From assembly GCA_019022495.1 (NCBI GenBank), contig JAFEKR010000107.1:1-55346 (forward strand): a stretch of DNA of 55,346 bases, given 5' to 3'. Position 1 is the first letter of the stretch, and each line of letters opens with the position of its first letter. The notes beneath the pieces were generated by a model, which saw only the letters and a list, made by a program, of their open reading frames with translations, was not told the DNA's origin and ran no database searches. Below, piece after piece: positions 34,268 to 45,199 of the stretch. Source of the DNA: Epichloe hybrida. Lineage: Eukaryota; Ascomycota; Sordariomycetes; Hypocreales; Clavicipitaceae. Position numbers and translations under genes: made by a program.

Positions 34268-36305
34268 ATGGCGAAGCTCAAGGCAACATTGGCAAAGTAC
34301 AATGTTGCGCATAAATTGTATAAACGGTCGTTGCTCAACACTGTCTGCATAGTGGCGGGTATTTCCATCTTCTTCTTTGGTTACGACCAAGGTCTGATGG
34401 GCGGCGTAAACACCACACGAAACTATGCTGAATTGATGGGTTTCGGGCACTGGGATGAGGCACAGCAGATTGTTGTTGTGGATAAGCCTTTGCTACAAGG
34501 AGGCATCGTGAGTCCCCCAAATGTCCAATTGCGGTCATGCGAACGTGAGACACAAGCGACTAACGCCCAACAGGTGGCCGTGTATTATCTCCCCGGAACG
34601 CTCGTAGGTTGTCTTATTGGTGGTTGGCTTGGAGACGAATATGGCCGCATCGCGACCATGGGCATTGCCTGTTTGTGGTGCGTTTTTGCTGCTGCTCTGC
34701 AATCTGCGGCACAAAATGCGAACTGGATGTTCTGTGGTATGTTTTTGTTCCCTTCTTTTTTTCTGGCGGGGGGTGTAGTGTGTTGACAGGAAAAAAAAAA
34801 AAAAAAAAAACAGCACGAGTGTTGAGTGGTATTGGTACCGGTGTTCTGAATGCCATCACGCCGGTCTGGGCTACCGAGACCGCCAGCCACACGTCTCGTG
34901 GCCAATTCGTTGCCGTTGAATTTACTCTTAATATATTTGGTGTTGTGACCGCCTACTGGCTTGAATTGTAAGTTTCTATCAAACTTTATCACTGAGATCT
35001 CCAAGTTTGTTGGCTAAATCCAAGACATTCCAGTGGCACATCCAAGTACAAGAACCCCAACTCGTCTTTCATCTGGAGATTCCCCGTTGCTTTCCAGATC
35101 GTTCCTCTCATTTTCTTATTCATCACTATCTGGTTCATGCCAGAGTCCCCGCGCTGGCTCGTTAAAGTCGGTCGGGAAGATGAGGCTCGGTTCATTCTGC
35201 AACGTCTTCGAGGAAGTGAGGGTGGGGAGGGCGAGCTGGCCGAGGCTGAATTGCAAGAAATCATCAGCATTCGCAACTTGGAAGAGAAAACCTCCAACCA
35301 GCAGAGCTATTTCCACATGTTCTTCGGCATTGGATCTGGCAGACTGCACACGGGACGACGCGTGCAACTTGTAATCTGGCTTCAGATTCTGCAAGAATGG
35401 ATCGGTATTGCCGGTATTACCATTTATGGGCCTCAGATCTTCACTATAGCTGGTATCAGTGCCGCGGATCGTCTCTGGGTCAGCGGTGTCAACAACATCA
35501 CATACATGGTAGGTCAGCAGCCCAAGCTTTCTTTCCCAGTACGGTCACTCCTCACAATGAATGGCTAACTGATGTCTCCCACAGTTTGCCACGCTCATTT
35601 GTGTCTTCACCCTGGATAGAATCGGTCGCCGCTGGACTCTCTACTGGGGCTCCGCCGGCCAGGGCATCTGCATGTTCGTCGCCGGCGGTCTTGCCCGAGC
35701 TACCGTGAATGCAGGCGACAGCGGCAGCCGCTCGCAGATCGGCGGTGCCGCCACATTCTTCGTCTTCCTTTACACGGCCATCTTCGGAGCTACTTGGCTC
35801 ACGGTACCATGGCTCTACCCGGCAGAGATTTTCCCCCTCCAAGTTCGTGCCAAAGGCAATGCCTGGGGCGTGGTCGGCTGGTCCATTGGCAATGGGTGGT
35901 GTGTGCGTATTTCTCGCCCCCTCCCTCCCCCAAAGTTTGACATGCTATCTAGAACGTTGTTGGATCGTGCTCACACTACTCTTACAGGTGCTCCTCCTCC
36001 CAAGCATCTTCGACCGCCTCAACGAGAAAACACTCTATATTTTCGGTGGCGTCAACATCCTCAGCATATTCATCGTCTGGGCGCTGTATCCCGAATCGAA
36101 CCAACGCACTCTTGAAGAGATGAACCTCGTGTTCGCCAGCGACAGCATCTGGACGTGGGAAGCGGAGAAGAATTTTGCCCGTCTCAAGGAAGAGAACCCG
36201 CAGCTTGTGCGGCGCGTTCGGGGCGGCCGAGGAGTCGTCGATGCGGAAACGGGCAATGTCAAGACGTCCGGTGAGCATGACAAGTCGAGCGTGTCCCATC
36301 TCTGA
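34268..36305 (+). CDS. MFS sugar transporter (hexose transporter type)
   Basis: Six exons, 34268-34507, 34574-34736, 34814-34967, 35034-35508, 35585-35902 and 35988-36305, keep frame and give 555 residues. Sugar-porter signatures appear in order: FFFGYDQGLMGGV in helix 1, GDEYGR in the first loop, SGIGTGVLNAITPVW in helix 4, PESPRWL before the central loop, DRIGRRWTLYWG in the second half, PWLYPAEIFPLQVRAKG, and PES (YPESNQRTLEEM) at the end of helix 12. Twelve spans are expected in the plasma membrane. The C-terminal tail is about 80 hydrophilic residues. Intron 2 ends in an exceptionally long A run (34791-34810) before CAG. The substrate (glucose, xylose or another sugar) cannot be told. 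Confidence 0.92.
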
Positions 36306-36712
36306 TTTAATTCGAAAGGATGGCCATGGCGGTTGTGAGAAGATGTAAATCCATGGGCGGCTCCAGCTTTGTAAACACACATGGTATGCGGTTGTTGCGT
36401 ACACTTGCCATCAAGTTTCATTTACAGTCATTCTACAAGCGTGGTTCTCGACGTGACGCCTGCAGCTTGTAAGATGCCATGACAAATACACAAATACACA
36501 AATGCCTCTATTTGTCAAAAGATTGGGAACATCCTCCCGGTAGAACCAGCGTTTCCTCCAAAAAAAAAAAAAAAAACCCCCTCCCAATGTCTCAAAGCAC
36601 CTCTATCCAAAAAAAAAAAAAACAAAGCTATCCCCAAAATAACGCATGATACCACACGGCCGCTGTGCTCTATGCGAAAAAAGAAAATTCAAGTATGTAC
36701 ACGCACCCGTGG
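36306..36712. other. Convergent 3' regions of the MFS and DMT transporter genes
   Basis: About 400 bp between two stop codons on opposite strands. It contains A runs at 36560-36576 and 36610-36622. No gene is seen. Confidence 0.45.
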
Positions 36713-38203
36713 CTAGTCACTATCAGCATCCGAATGCGAATGCAGATCGAAATCGCCTTCGTCATCCGTCAGGTCCACGGCCAACTTGTGCGCCTCATGC
36801 TCCATCATCTCCCTGTACGTGCTCCAGCTGAGGGCCACAAAGGCCACGATGATCATGGACCCGCCAAAGATGGCGGCCCAGCTCAGCGGCTGTCCCGTGA
36901 GGAACCAGTCTGCTATGGCGACGATGAAGATGGTCAGGAGGGCGGCGACGGACGACAAGACGGGCGAGGTGAGGGAGATGAGGACGAGAAAGCAGCCGCT
37001 GAAGATGGCGTTGGACAAGACTGCCACGAGGATGAGCCAGCAGGTGGACGCTTCCGGGATCTCGAAACGCTCAATGTTGAGCCAGTGCAGGAAGGGGAGG
37101 GGGATCCAGAGAACGGTGAGGGTAAAGAGGCCGATGCACGAGCCGAAGACGTTGGCGAAGATGGTGCCGCGGACGGGGGACACGCCCTCGGGGGGGCAGG
37201 CATAGCGCTTGTAGAGGACCTCGTAGAGGCCGTAGAGGACGGAGCCGACGCCGATGACGAGGTTGCCGGCGAAGCGGGAGCCCGGCGGGAGGTTTTTTTG
37301 GGGCCCCGACGCAGCAGCAGCAGCAGCAGCAGCAGCAGAGGTGGTGGCTTCGTCGTCGAGGGTGCCGGTGTCGCCGTACGCGACGATCAGGACGCCGAGG
37401 ATGGCGATGAGGACGGAGACGGACTTGTCTGCGCGGAGGGGTTCCTTGAGGATCGGCACGGAGAAGGCGTAGGCGAAGAAGGCGCTGCAGTTGTATATGG
37501 CAGTGAGGTCCGAGGGCGTCGTGAGACTCACGGCAACGTACCAGCTCAGGCCGGCAACGGTCAGCGCAGAGGTGATGTAGATGGTCATGCGGGCGAGGTA
37601 CATGACGGGGCGGCCGCGGCGGGCGACGCTCGGGGTGGTGACGTTGATGGTCTGCAGCTCGATCATGGTGACGGTCGAGAGCACGACCTGCAGGTGCTTG
37701 CGCCAGAACTGCGGCCACGGCTGGTCGCGCTTCTGGAGGCGCAGCGCGAGAACCGTGGCCGGCCAGAGGACGATCCACGACGAGTGGGTAAAGTACATCA
37801 TGCAGTAGGCCTTGGACCAGCCGAGGTCGTGCTGGACGTGGGCAGACATTTCCGTCTGCACACAAAAGGCCACGAGGGACACGGACAGGAAGAAGCCGGC
37901 GAAGAGGTACTTCTTGCGGGCGGATGCCTTGGCGGCTTCCATGGCGGCGGCGGGACTGCGCGAGTGCATCGTCGACTGCCGGCTGAAAGAGGAGGGGGGG
38001 TGCTGCACCGCCATGGGCGGATGGAAGCCTGCCGGGGCTTCTGTCATCGGGGTCCTGAGTCGTGATGATGATGTCGATGATGAAGGGCCCGAGTGTGAGG
38101 ATCGTTTCGGGTCGCGGCCGGCGTCGCCATCGGCTTGGGCTTCCAGGTCGGGTTTCGGGAGGAGCGGGACGGCGGAGCGGCTGTTGCGGTGGTCGTTGTC
38201 CAT
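36713..38203 (-). CDS. EamA/DMT-superfamily membrane transporter
   Basis: A single exon gives 496 residues. The first 95 residues are hydrophilic and Ser/Pro rich. About ten hydrophobic helices follow, in two halves of the drug/metabolite-transporter kind: YLFAGFFLSVSLVAFCVQTE, a YFTHSSWIVLWP helix, AIYNCSAFFAYAFSVPILKEPL (split by the Glu-Pro turn typical of EamA proteins), ILGVLIVAYGDTG, then a second set ending DWFLTGQPLSWAAIFGG and a helix to ALSW. An Ala run of about ten residues in the central loop is encoded by a GCn/CAG-type triplet repeat (37313-37338 on the plus strand). Nearest known groups are SLC35F and the yeast vacuolar Thi74/Yml018c proteins; substrate unknown. Long antisense open frames over this gene are GC artefacts. 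Confidence 0.85.
   Translation of the reverse strand: MDNDHRNSRSAVPLLPKPDLEAQADGDAGRDPKRSSHSGPSSSTSSSRLRTPMTEAPAGFHPPMAVQHPPSSFSRQSTMHSRSPAAAMEAAKASARKKYLFAGFFLSVSLVAFCVQTEMSAHVQHDLGWSKAYCMMYFTHSSWIVLWPATVLALRLQKRDQPWPQFWRKHLQVVLSTVTMIELQTINVTTPSVARRGRPVMYLARMTIYITSALTVAGLSWYVAVSLTTPSDLTAIYNCSAFFAYAFSVPILKEPLRADKSVSVLIAILGVLIVAYGDTGTLDDEATTSAAAAAAAAASGPQKNLPPGSRFAGNLVIGVGSVLYGLYEVLYKRYACPPEGVSPVRGTIFANVFGSCIGLFTLTVLWIPLPFLHWLNIERFEIPEASTCWLILVAVLSNAIFSGCFLVLISLTSPVLSSVAALLTIFIVAIADWFLTGQPLSWAAIFGGSMIIVAFVALSWSTYREMMEHEAHKLAVDLTDDEGDFDLHSHSDADSD
37313..37338. repeat. Trinucleotide (CAG)n repeat coding for poly-Ala
   Basis: About nine GCA/CAG units lie within the DMT transporter gene and are read as alanine codons on the minus strand. 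The length is likely to vary between strains. Confidence 0.8.
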
Positions 38204-38855
38204 GGCAGTTGGGGAGGGGAGGGGAGGGGAGGGGAGGGGATGCCAAATTTCTTTGTCTCTTTGTTCTTTGTATTGGTGAGTTGTGGAGGAAATGGATATC
38301 TTGCTGGCGCAGGCGCAGGCGTGTCCTCTTGTGGTGTCGTCGGGAGAGGGCGAGGGCGAGGGCGAGGGAGAGAGAGAAGTTGATGGCGAGAATGCAGACG
38401 ATGGATGGTACGGGGCAAGATGGCGTCTTAGGCCATGGCGGGCCGAGGCTGAGGCAGTATCCGTCGTTTTGCGAGGAGGCTGCGAGGAGGCTGCGAGGAG
38501 GCTGCGAGGATGTTGGGAGGTGGTTGTGGGTGGTTGTTGTTGGATGAATCCGGAAGGGAGCAGCTGCGTGGAGCGAGGAGAAGCCGGAGAAGCCAGCTGT
38601 CAGCCAGCTGTCAGAGAAGACGTCTGTGGGGTCGACGCCAGCGCCCGCATGTCAGTCAGTCACATCCATTCGTCCGTAAAATCCGTATATTGTTAATAAT
38701 ACTCACTCCGTACAAGGTTGTAGAGAGCGGGCCGCTCCCAACAAGCGTCCGGTGGTCTGTTCTGTCTACGGAGTAATACAGATAGTATCAACATTGAGGT
38801 TCATCCATCCATCCCTCGGTCCATCCATCCCTCGGTCCATCTGGCGGGACGACCC
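38204..38855. promoter_or_regulatory. Upstream region of the DMT transporter with several simple repeats
   Basis: It contains (GGGGA)x6 at 38211-38240 immediately before the start codon, GAGGGC-type repeats near 38345-38370, an 11-bp TGCGAGGAGGC repeat at 38470-38510 and CCATCCATCCCTCGGT repeats at 38805-38840. The gene must start its transcript here. The GGGGA run could form a G-quadruplex on the plus strand, the template for this minus-strand gene. Confidence 0.5.
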
Positions 38856-39938
38856 CTATTTCGCGCCGGGCCCAAAAAGTGCCTCTCGCGCATCATACCC
38901 ATACTCCAGATCGCCGTGCCAGTAATTGGCAGAGTCCGCCTTGGACACCTGCCACGCCTCATCCAGCGCCTTGACCACATCGTCCGGCAGCGGGCCCTTC
39001 TCCAGGTTGTCCAGGTTGTCGCCCAGCTGCTCGACGCTCGACATGCCGATCAAGATGCCGTCGTTGCCTCCCCTGACGTTGAGCGCCGAGTGGTGCACCA
39101 TCCACCGCAGCGCCGTCTCAATCATGGTCAGGCCGTGCTTGTCCACGGCCCCCTCGACCAGCTGCATGGCCTTGAAGGTGCTCTCGCGGAAGTAGCGCTG
39201 GCGATAGTTGGCGCCCTGGGCAGAGCTCACGTCCGAGAAGCGTCCGCTCTCGGGCACCATGTCCTTGGACCTGATCTTGCCGAAGGCCCCGCGATGCAGT
39301 TGTACATGCCCTGGTAGATGCTGGGCCGCACCCAGTTGTTGTACTTGCACATCATCATGACCTCTGCCACCTCGTAGGCCGTGAAGTTGCTGATGCCGAG
39401 GTTGACGAACTTGCCTGCCTTGTGGAGCTTGTCCATGGCCTCGAGCGTCTCTTGGAAGGGGGTTCCGCGGTCCGGTCGGTGCAGGTAGAGGATCTGCAGG
39501 TATATGGGAAAGCAAAGCAAAGCAGAGCAGAGCAATGCATTTAGCCACGTGGAAACTTGATGCAAGAAATGGGGGCAAGGAGATGATTGATGGGCTTACG
39601 TCCACGCAGTCGGTGCCCAGCTCCTCGAGACTCGTTTCGACCGACTCAATGACCTTCTGGGCGGCATTGTCGCCATGCTCGGCCGGGTACTGCACCTTTG
39701 TGGCCAGCGTGAGTCCCCTCTCGCGCCACTTGGCCTCCCTCGTGAAGGCCTCCTGCTTCCTGCCCACGTAGACGCGGGCCGTGTCTACTTCGTTGTAGCC
39801 CCTGGACTGGAGCAGGTCGAGCGCCTTGTTGAACGTGTCCAGGCTGGTGATCCGCGCGCCATCCTCTGCCTTTGGCCCAAAGGTCATCAGGCCGAGGATG
39901 ATGCGCGGCTTGTTGGTGTTTTGCACGATGAGGGGCAT
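38856..39938 (-). CDS. Aldo-keto reductase (AKR7/aflatoxin-aldehyde reductase type), frame broken in exon 2
   Basis: Exon 1 is 39938-39600. The intron donor GTAAGC at 39599 and acceptor TGCAG at about 39494 lead to exon 2 from 39493. The protein shows the family start RIILGLMTFGPK and the catalytic set Asp/Tyr in EVDTARVYVGR, Lys in LATKVQYP and His in ILYLHRPD. GKFVNLGISNF and QGMYNCI follow. At about 39295 the frame breaks. The next family block (GKIRSKDMVPESGRFSD) is in another frame, and about 28 residues normally present between them (HRxVExELFP.. to ..NPLxGG) are missing. The C-terminus (ALRWMVHHSALN, GILIGMSSVEQLGDNL) is intact to the stop at 38856. It is either a pseudogene or a sequence/assembly deletion. 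An intact enzyme would reduce aldehydes with NADPH. Confidence 0.8.
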   Translation of the reverse strand: MPLIVQNTNKPRIILGLMTFGPKAEDGARITSLDTFNKALDLLQSRGYNEVDTARVYVGRKQEAFTREAKWRERGLTLATKVQYPAEHGDNAAQKVIESVETSLEELGTDCVDVSPSIISLPPFLASSFHVAKCIALLCFALLSHIPADPLPAPTGPRNPLPRDARGHGQAPQGRQVRQPRHQQLHGLRGGRGHDDVQVQQLGAAQHLPGHVQLHRGAFGKIRSKDMVPESGRFSDVSSAQGANYRQRYFRESTFKAMQLVEGAVDKHGLTMIETALRWMVHHSALNVRGGNDGILIGMSSVEQLGDNLDNLEKGPLPDDVVKALDEAWQVSKADSANYWHGDLEYGYDAREALFGPGAK

Positions 39939-40020
39939 CTTGACGGCGTGATGTCAGGCAAGGGTTCTCGTTTCCTGGCTTGATGGACAAGGGGTTTTCG
40001 CGTCTTGGCAGATTCCGATG

Positions 40021-40063
40021 GCCGTTGCGAGGGCCGTTGCGAGGGCCGTTGCGAGGGCCGTTG
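40021..40063. repeat. 12-bp tandem repeat upstream of the aldo-keto reductase
   Basis: GCCGTTGCGAGG is repeated about 3.6 times, 80 bp before the start codon. It is a simple minisatellite in the presumed 5' leader. Confidence 0.75.
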
Positions 40064-40069
40064 GTTGCG

Positions 40070-40895
40070 AGGGTGGTGGTTTTTCTTGGACCAAAAAGTC
40101 CTTCCTTTTCTTCCCCCACAGTCCCCCCAGTCCCCCCCAGTCCATGATGCTGACCACCACCACCACCACCGATCCTTGTCACTAAAATAAAGTGAATGAC
40201 GAAACGAGGCGGGGTCGACTTTGCAAGTTGGGCGCGCGCTCAACAAGCTCCCGCTCTCGCCCTCCACCCACCCATCCACCCACCCATCCACCCGAGCTCG
40301 AGCTGTACATAATAGCGCCCATCATCATTCTTGCCATTTGTTTGATGGCAAGCCATGTCTCGACAAAGAAAGCTCTCTTGCGACAGCGACAAGCCAGACC
40401 AAAGTTCCAAATATTACGACATGGGCGCAAGATGCAAGTCACAGCGCAGCGTGGTTCGATAAATCGGGAAGAGTAGGACCCGCTCACCCGCAAGTCCCCC
40501 GTCCCGCCGGCCGGACCCGAATGGTGGCACCACATTTGCGAGCGGCAATTGGTCCACCCCCCCAAAACGTGGTGTGATGTTCAACACCAACAGCTTCCAT
40601 ATCTGCCCATCACCTCACCAGCATCATCTCATCTGAGCGCGCCCGTGGACTGTATGCTCCTGAGAGGATAATCAATCTCTCCTATACCCCGTACCACACG
40701 TATCAACTACCTTCGCAATCTGCCGCCATGTCCGACTATAAACGCAACAACAACCTGCAGTGCCCTGTCGCATCCATCTCGGTGCCACCTATCCACAAAC
40801 ATCATCATCTCATCTGTTATCATATGCGCACTTCTCCAATCCACCTTTTCCATACCCCGTTCACTTGACTCTTTTATTTTATTTTTTTTATAAAA
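40070..40895. other. Divergent upstream region of the aldo-keto reductase and the mitochondrial-type protein
   Basis: It contains CCACCCATCCACC-type repeats near 40262-40293 and pyrimidine-rich stretches before the start at 40896. No gene is seen. Confidence 0.4.
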
Positions 40896-41197
40896 ATGAA
40901 CTCTGCCGTCACTCGCGCAACGACGAGGTCCTTCTCCCTCCTCGCCGCCGCCCGATCTGCCGTCCGGGCTATCGAGTCGCAGCCCTTCCAGAGACGCTCT
41001 GTCTCGCGGACATCTGCAAAGACGGATTGGCTGGGGGAGGGGAAGCGCGTTGGCAAGCAGGCTGCGTTGTAAGTCTTGTGTTGTGCAGAATCCTTGCTTG
41101 GTCGTCGTTGGCTGATATTGATAGGTTCGTCCCTGGAACTATCGTCTTGCTTGGATGGCCGTACATGGCCAAGACGGTCTTTGATGGACATGTGTGA
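40896..41197 (+). CDS. Small mitochondrial-type single-span protein
   Basis: Exons 40896-41068 and 41125-41197 (GTAAGT..GATAG) give 81 residues. The first 45 residues are basic, Ser/Ala/Thr rich and almost free of acidic residues (MNSAVTRATTRSFSLLAAAR), a mitochondrial presequence. After a short charged patch (TDWLGEGKRVGKQAA) comes one hydrophobic span (LFVPGTIVLLGWPYMAKTVF) and a short tail. Size and layout resemble accessory subunits of respiratory complexes such as small cytochrome oxidase subunits, but I cannot name the family. The start has AAAAATGAA context. Confidence 0.75.
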
Positions 41198-41602
41198 AGA
41201 AATCTCGGTCCAAAAAGCGACTAATTTCAACGCTCTCGCTTAACATATCAGGACAACTGGTCATTTTGCTTGCTCCGTCGGGGGGAACAGCAGACTCAGA
41301 CACTTCATTTAATTTGTGGCTGCGTGAGCGGGAATATCTAAAAACCATTATTGAACATGTTCTCATCATTACTTGGCGTTCAAGGGCTGCAGACTTGATC
41401 TTGATCAAGAGAGCAAAGTTTCTGATGAGTTTTACCCTCTGAGTGATGATGTTTATGCGCAGCAGTGTTCCCATCCGTGTTGCTTAACAATGCATCGACA
41501 AAAGAAGAGCACCGGAGTCGGGGTGTTTGTTGTTGGACATCATCCCAGGTGCATCACAACCCATGACACCCCCTGCCGGATGAGACAAGTTCAAGCCCTT
41601 CG

Positions 41603-43208
41603 TCAAACATACGTTGAGCCACATCCCACACGCAAACTAGAGTGGGTATCGTTTGTCGTTCTCGTGCTGAAAATCGAATGCATCTCGTACTCGTCCTTGG
41701 CAATATCCTCGTCGCTGGCCCCGTCAAACGTCGTCCATCTCATTCCCCTCCGTATCCTCTCCTGCTTGGCTCTCCTCTCCATGATGGACAGCCTATGGCC
41801 TCCTGCTTCTGGCGGCGGTACCGACCCATCTCGCTTGCCCCCTGGTTTGGAGCTGTTTCTAGACTTCAACCCGCTCAGTCGGCTCACTGTGTGGGCGATG
41901 AACGGTCCAAGGATGGGCACATTGACGCCAATTATGCCAATGAACTATCCCATCTTTGTTAGTGTCGGGCAAAATGTTGAGGCAGCGTATGCAAAATCTT
42001 TATTTGCTCTGTTTTGGCGATTCGTTACTTACTGTCTCTCGGGCAGACCAAATGGTTGTAAGGTTGACAATGTGAATGTCGCGTAGACTCAGGATACATC
42101 GCAGCAGAGTGGCGACAATCATGCAGACACCTGTGCATAGCCAGAGACAACAGAGGGATTTCCTGTAATCAAGTCATTATGTCAGTTTCTGGGGGGGTTC
42201 CCATCTGTCACAGACAAAGCAGAACTGGACTCACTTTGGCCACGACATGCGCACCTTCCAGAGTAACGGGATTGGAATGCACGCGATTAATAGTTCCGTG
42301 CTATTTGCAACAGACATTAGCTATACAAGCCCTGCCGTGGATGTTGCGTGGAACGACCCGCGGCGCGCCCTCACCCGACATTTGTGACAGTAACGACGTA
42401 AAAATTCGGCACGTAGACGGCACACGCTTCTATTAGCAGTCAGCCTCGTTATTATGTACGCCCTATTTTGTCATTTCTTCGCCTCGCTGGCTTCATACCT
42501 CCAGGATACGGATATACCTGCCATTTCCTATGCAATGGTGTACAATGCGTGAATGTGGCCAGGATGGCGGCAACATAGGTGATTCCACAGAGTATAGCGC
42601 AAATCTTAACCATGTCCCTCTGCTTTAGATCCAGGCTAGGGAAAAACATATTAGTCCTCGTTGCTCTTCTATACCCCCTTCACCGCGTCTCAAGTGCAGG
42701 GGAACGAATACTCACGTAAGTCGGCCGTAGAGAAATAGCATGCACGCCTTCAATGACCATATCAGGCTGATGTAGACGCACCATGCTGCAAAGAGAAACT
42801 TGCTTCCCGCGATTATCAGGGATTTTTGCTCGTCGGTTAGCGTGAGGGCGATTTCATCCGTCATGTTTGCGATAGTGCCGAGTTTTGCTGACGGATTTCA
42901 CCATGTTAGATAGCTTTCGGACGAACACTGACTGACTGGACCGACTCGACCGACTCGACTTACTACTGAAGTAGATCATCGACATTTCTGCCTGGAAAAA
43001 GATGACGATCTCAGTATGAAGCCATTGAGGAATTGCTCTTCAAATTGTCACAAACCGTCCATAGAATCGCCGCCGCGACAGAAAAAAAGTCGTCTCCATC
43101 CCATCTCCAACCTACTACTCGATATCGGCAACACAGCCGACAGAAGATGACCACTAGTCCTATCCCGAATTCTACCCAAGCTTCCCTGAGGAATGGGTTT
43201 TTGAACAT
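41603..43208 (-). CDS. SAT4-family (fungal rhodopsin-domain) integral membrane protein
   Basis: Eight exons can be joined in frame: 43208-43056, 42991-42964, 42887-42716, 42635-42499, 42429-42375, 42300-42235, 42162-42033 and 41944-41603, giving 360 residues. Features are seven hydrophobic helices, RYRVVGWRWDGDDFF after helix 1, KACMLFLYGRLT, the conserved Cys-bearing loop before FYVVTVTNVGTELLIACIPIPLLW (split over exons 5 and 6), TIWSARET, and IGVNVPILGPFI near the end. The tail is about 80 polar residues. This is the PF20684 (SAT4/PTH11-like without CFEM) pattern; such proteins sit in the plasma membrane and some act as surface sensors. The first intron uses GTTTGT. Several exons are under 70 bp, so the gene is easily missed. 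Confidence 0.85.
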
Positions 43209-43259
43209 GATCGATTTAGCCTCGCTCGCCGCGGCTATCTCGTCGTAAGTCGTCCGCTA

Positions 43260-45170
43260 GACGCTTCATTTCACATTGAAGCCTTCTAGTGCCTCCTAGT
43301 GTGAGGACTCATTCCAACAAAGGGTATTCGCGACTAGAAAGAAGAACAGGGAAGCGATTCGAAAAAAAAAAAAAACTGACCTCCTCTGCACACGTTACTC
43401 ATGTGGGATCCCAGGAGCATTTTTAAAGGGTCACTACTTGGGTAAAATAATCCCGCCGTCGTTCGTCTGTGCATATCGACAAGTCGCAGAACGCTTGGGC
43501 CAAATTAATGTTCCTTTTTCCTTCTCCGCATCGATCGAGACCTTTTTTTGTTCGATACGCTCTTTGTCATTGGCCGATGGCAAGAAGCAGGGAACGAAAT
43601 ACTAATCACAGTTGGTTGGTGGGCTGTAAGCATCCGCCCGCGGAACCGCACACCCGGCTGAAAACCATTGAGACCAACAACATTGGCGTTGCCGTGTATT
43701 GTCGGTGGCAGACCAGGGCTGGGTTTATGCCTCAGCCTATGTATCCCTGTGCTGTTGGTCTATTCCATGTTTCAAAAAAAAAAATGGACGGTGCTCTCCA
43801 CAGAGGGTTGCTTTGAGATCACACGAAGTCCCATGCTGCGTCTGTGTGAGACGGTAATAGCTTCAAGGTATGCTGGACCTGGCTGCAAGGCTGATTGTTA
43901 TTTGCAGGACTCGCAATGCGCGTCAGGTCAAGGCTGTGATGTGATGCGATGTGATGCTGTTCAGTTTAGCATGCTCTGGAAAGTGTGGGAAGATCTCATT
44001 GCGGTCTCGCGGCAAACATACAGTACTCATTCTTCTATCAACGATTGCTACAGCCCAGCGGCGCGCGTCGTCGCTCGGGAGTCAATAATTGGCCCATCTG
44101 TGAGCCCTAGAATACTTCCCGATCAAGTAGCTGGATCCCGGTGGTCTTAATCGAGGCTAATTGTGGGAAATTTGTCTTCGCTGATGGACAATGGTCCTGT
44201 CACCCGGTCGTGTCAGGGTAGCCTGCAGGAACGAGAAGACACGTGCACGGTGTCTGACAGGGCAGAAAACTTCGGGCTTCTCGAGAAGTATCAGTCAAGG
44301 GATTTCAATGAATCCTGGGCGTGTTGAGCGAGGTATTTGCCAAACCATATATTGTTCAATCGAGTTCGAGGGTGCGCTGCTCTACAGATGTGTAGGAACT
44401 TGGGAAGACTGTTCATCGGAATAAAGCGGTTTCAGTTCTATTCAGAAAATTGTCCACAAAATTGGGAGATTGGCATGTCTCTTCGATTGATGAGCAACCT
44501 CGTTCGTGTGCACGGGCACTCGATTCCAGTTCTGGTGAACGATTTGGCGCACTCTGGCTTCCACGTGTGACAGCAGTCACAGCACAGGCTCTTTGATCGT
44601 GATTCGTAGGTGACTCAATTCCCATCATCATTTCGTAACCAGTCGTCATTCAGTTCAGGAACAACGCTTGTCAGTGACATGTCTGTCCCCGAACTAGGCT
44701 TGACCGTTGTCCCCTACTCGCTGCGAGGGTGACGAAATCAGGTGTCAGCCAGAACAGACCTGGTGAACATCCTGCCCGGCTTCAAATACACGTCACCTGT
44801 CTGATTTCCTCTCGTTATATTGTAGTTCCAGTCAGTGAATCGTGTCGTAGGCTCCGTGTCAGTCCTGGGAACCACCACACCACTCTACACCATGAATCTC
44901 TTTGCAACTGTATTCTAGCTGCGGTAGCAATCGTTGCTGCATACATGCTCAAAAGAATGCTTTTTAGTGGTGAGGCTGAATCGGAAACTGAACCGGGGTG
45001 ACAGAGTGCAAGGTGCCATAAGTGCGGCTCCAGCAGAAGCCGTGCGTTACACAGCTTTCGCTTCTTGGTGTGATGCCTCTATTATAGCGTGCCCAAGTTC
45101 AGGAGGACATTATGCTTTAGATGAAAAGATTCATGCGACGGTTAAGCGGTTAGCCGATGACTTATGATGA
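43260..45170. other. Gene-free stretch of normal composition
   Basis: About 1.9 kb. Short open frames on both strands lack family features, splice-linked continuity or codon bias. I see nothing to annotate. It ends at a sharp change to AT-rich sequence near 45170. Confidence 0.5.
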
Positions 45171-45199
45171 TTTCGTAATTAACATGCATCAGAAGAGGT

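Noticed and set aside
36665..38065. 466-codon plus-strand open frame
   Set aside because: Lies antisense to the DMT transporter; Gly/Glu/Asp/Arg-rich low-complexity translation typical of a GC-rich shadow frame.
37071..38246. 391-codon minus-strand frame in a second phase
   Set aside because: Arg/Pro/His-rich shadow of the DMT transporter, with no family features.
43668..44150. 160-codon plus-strand frame
   Set aside because: No domain, no splice-linked extension, uneven composition; not supported as a gene.
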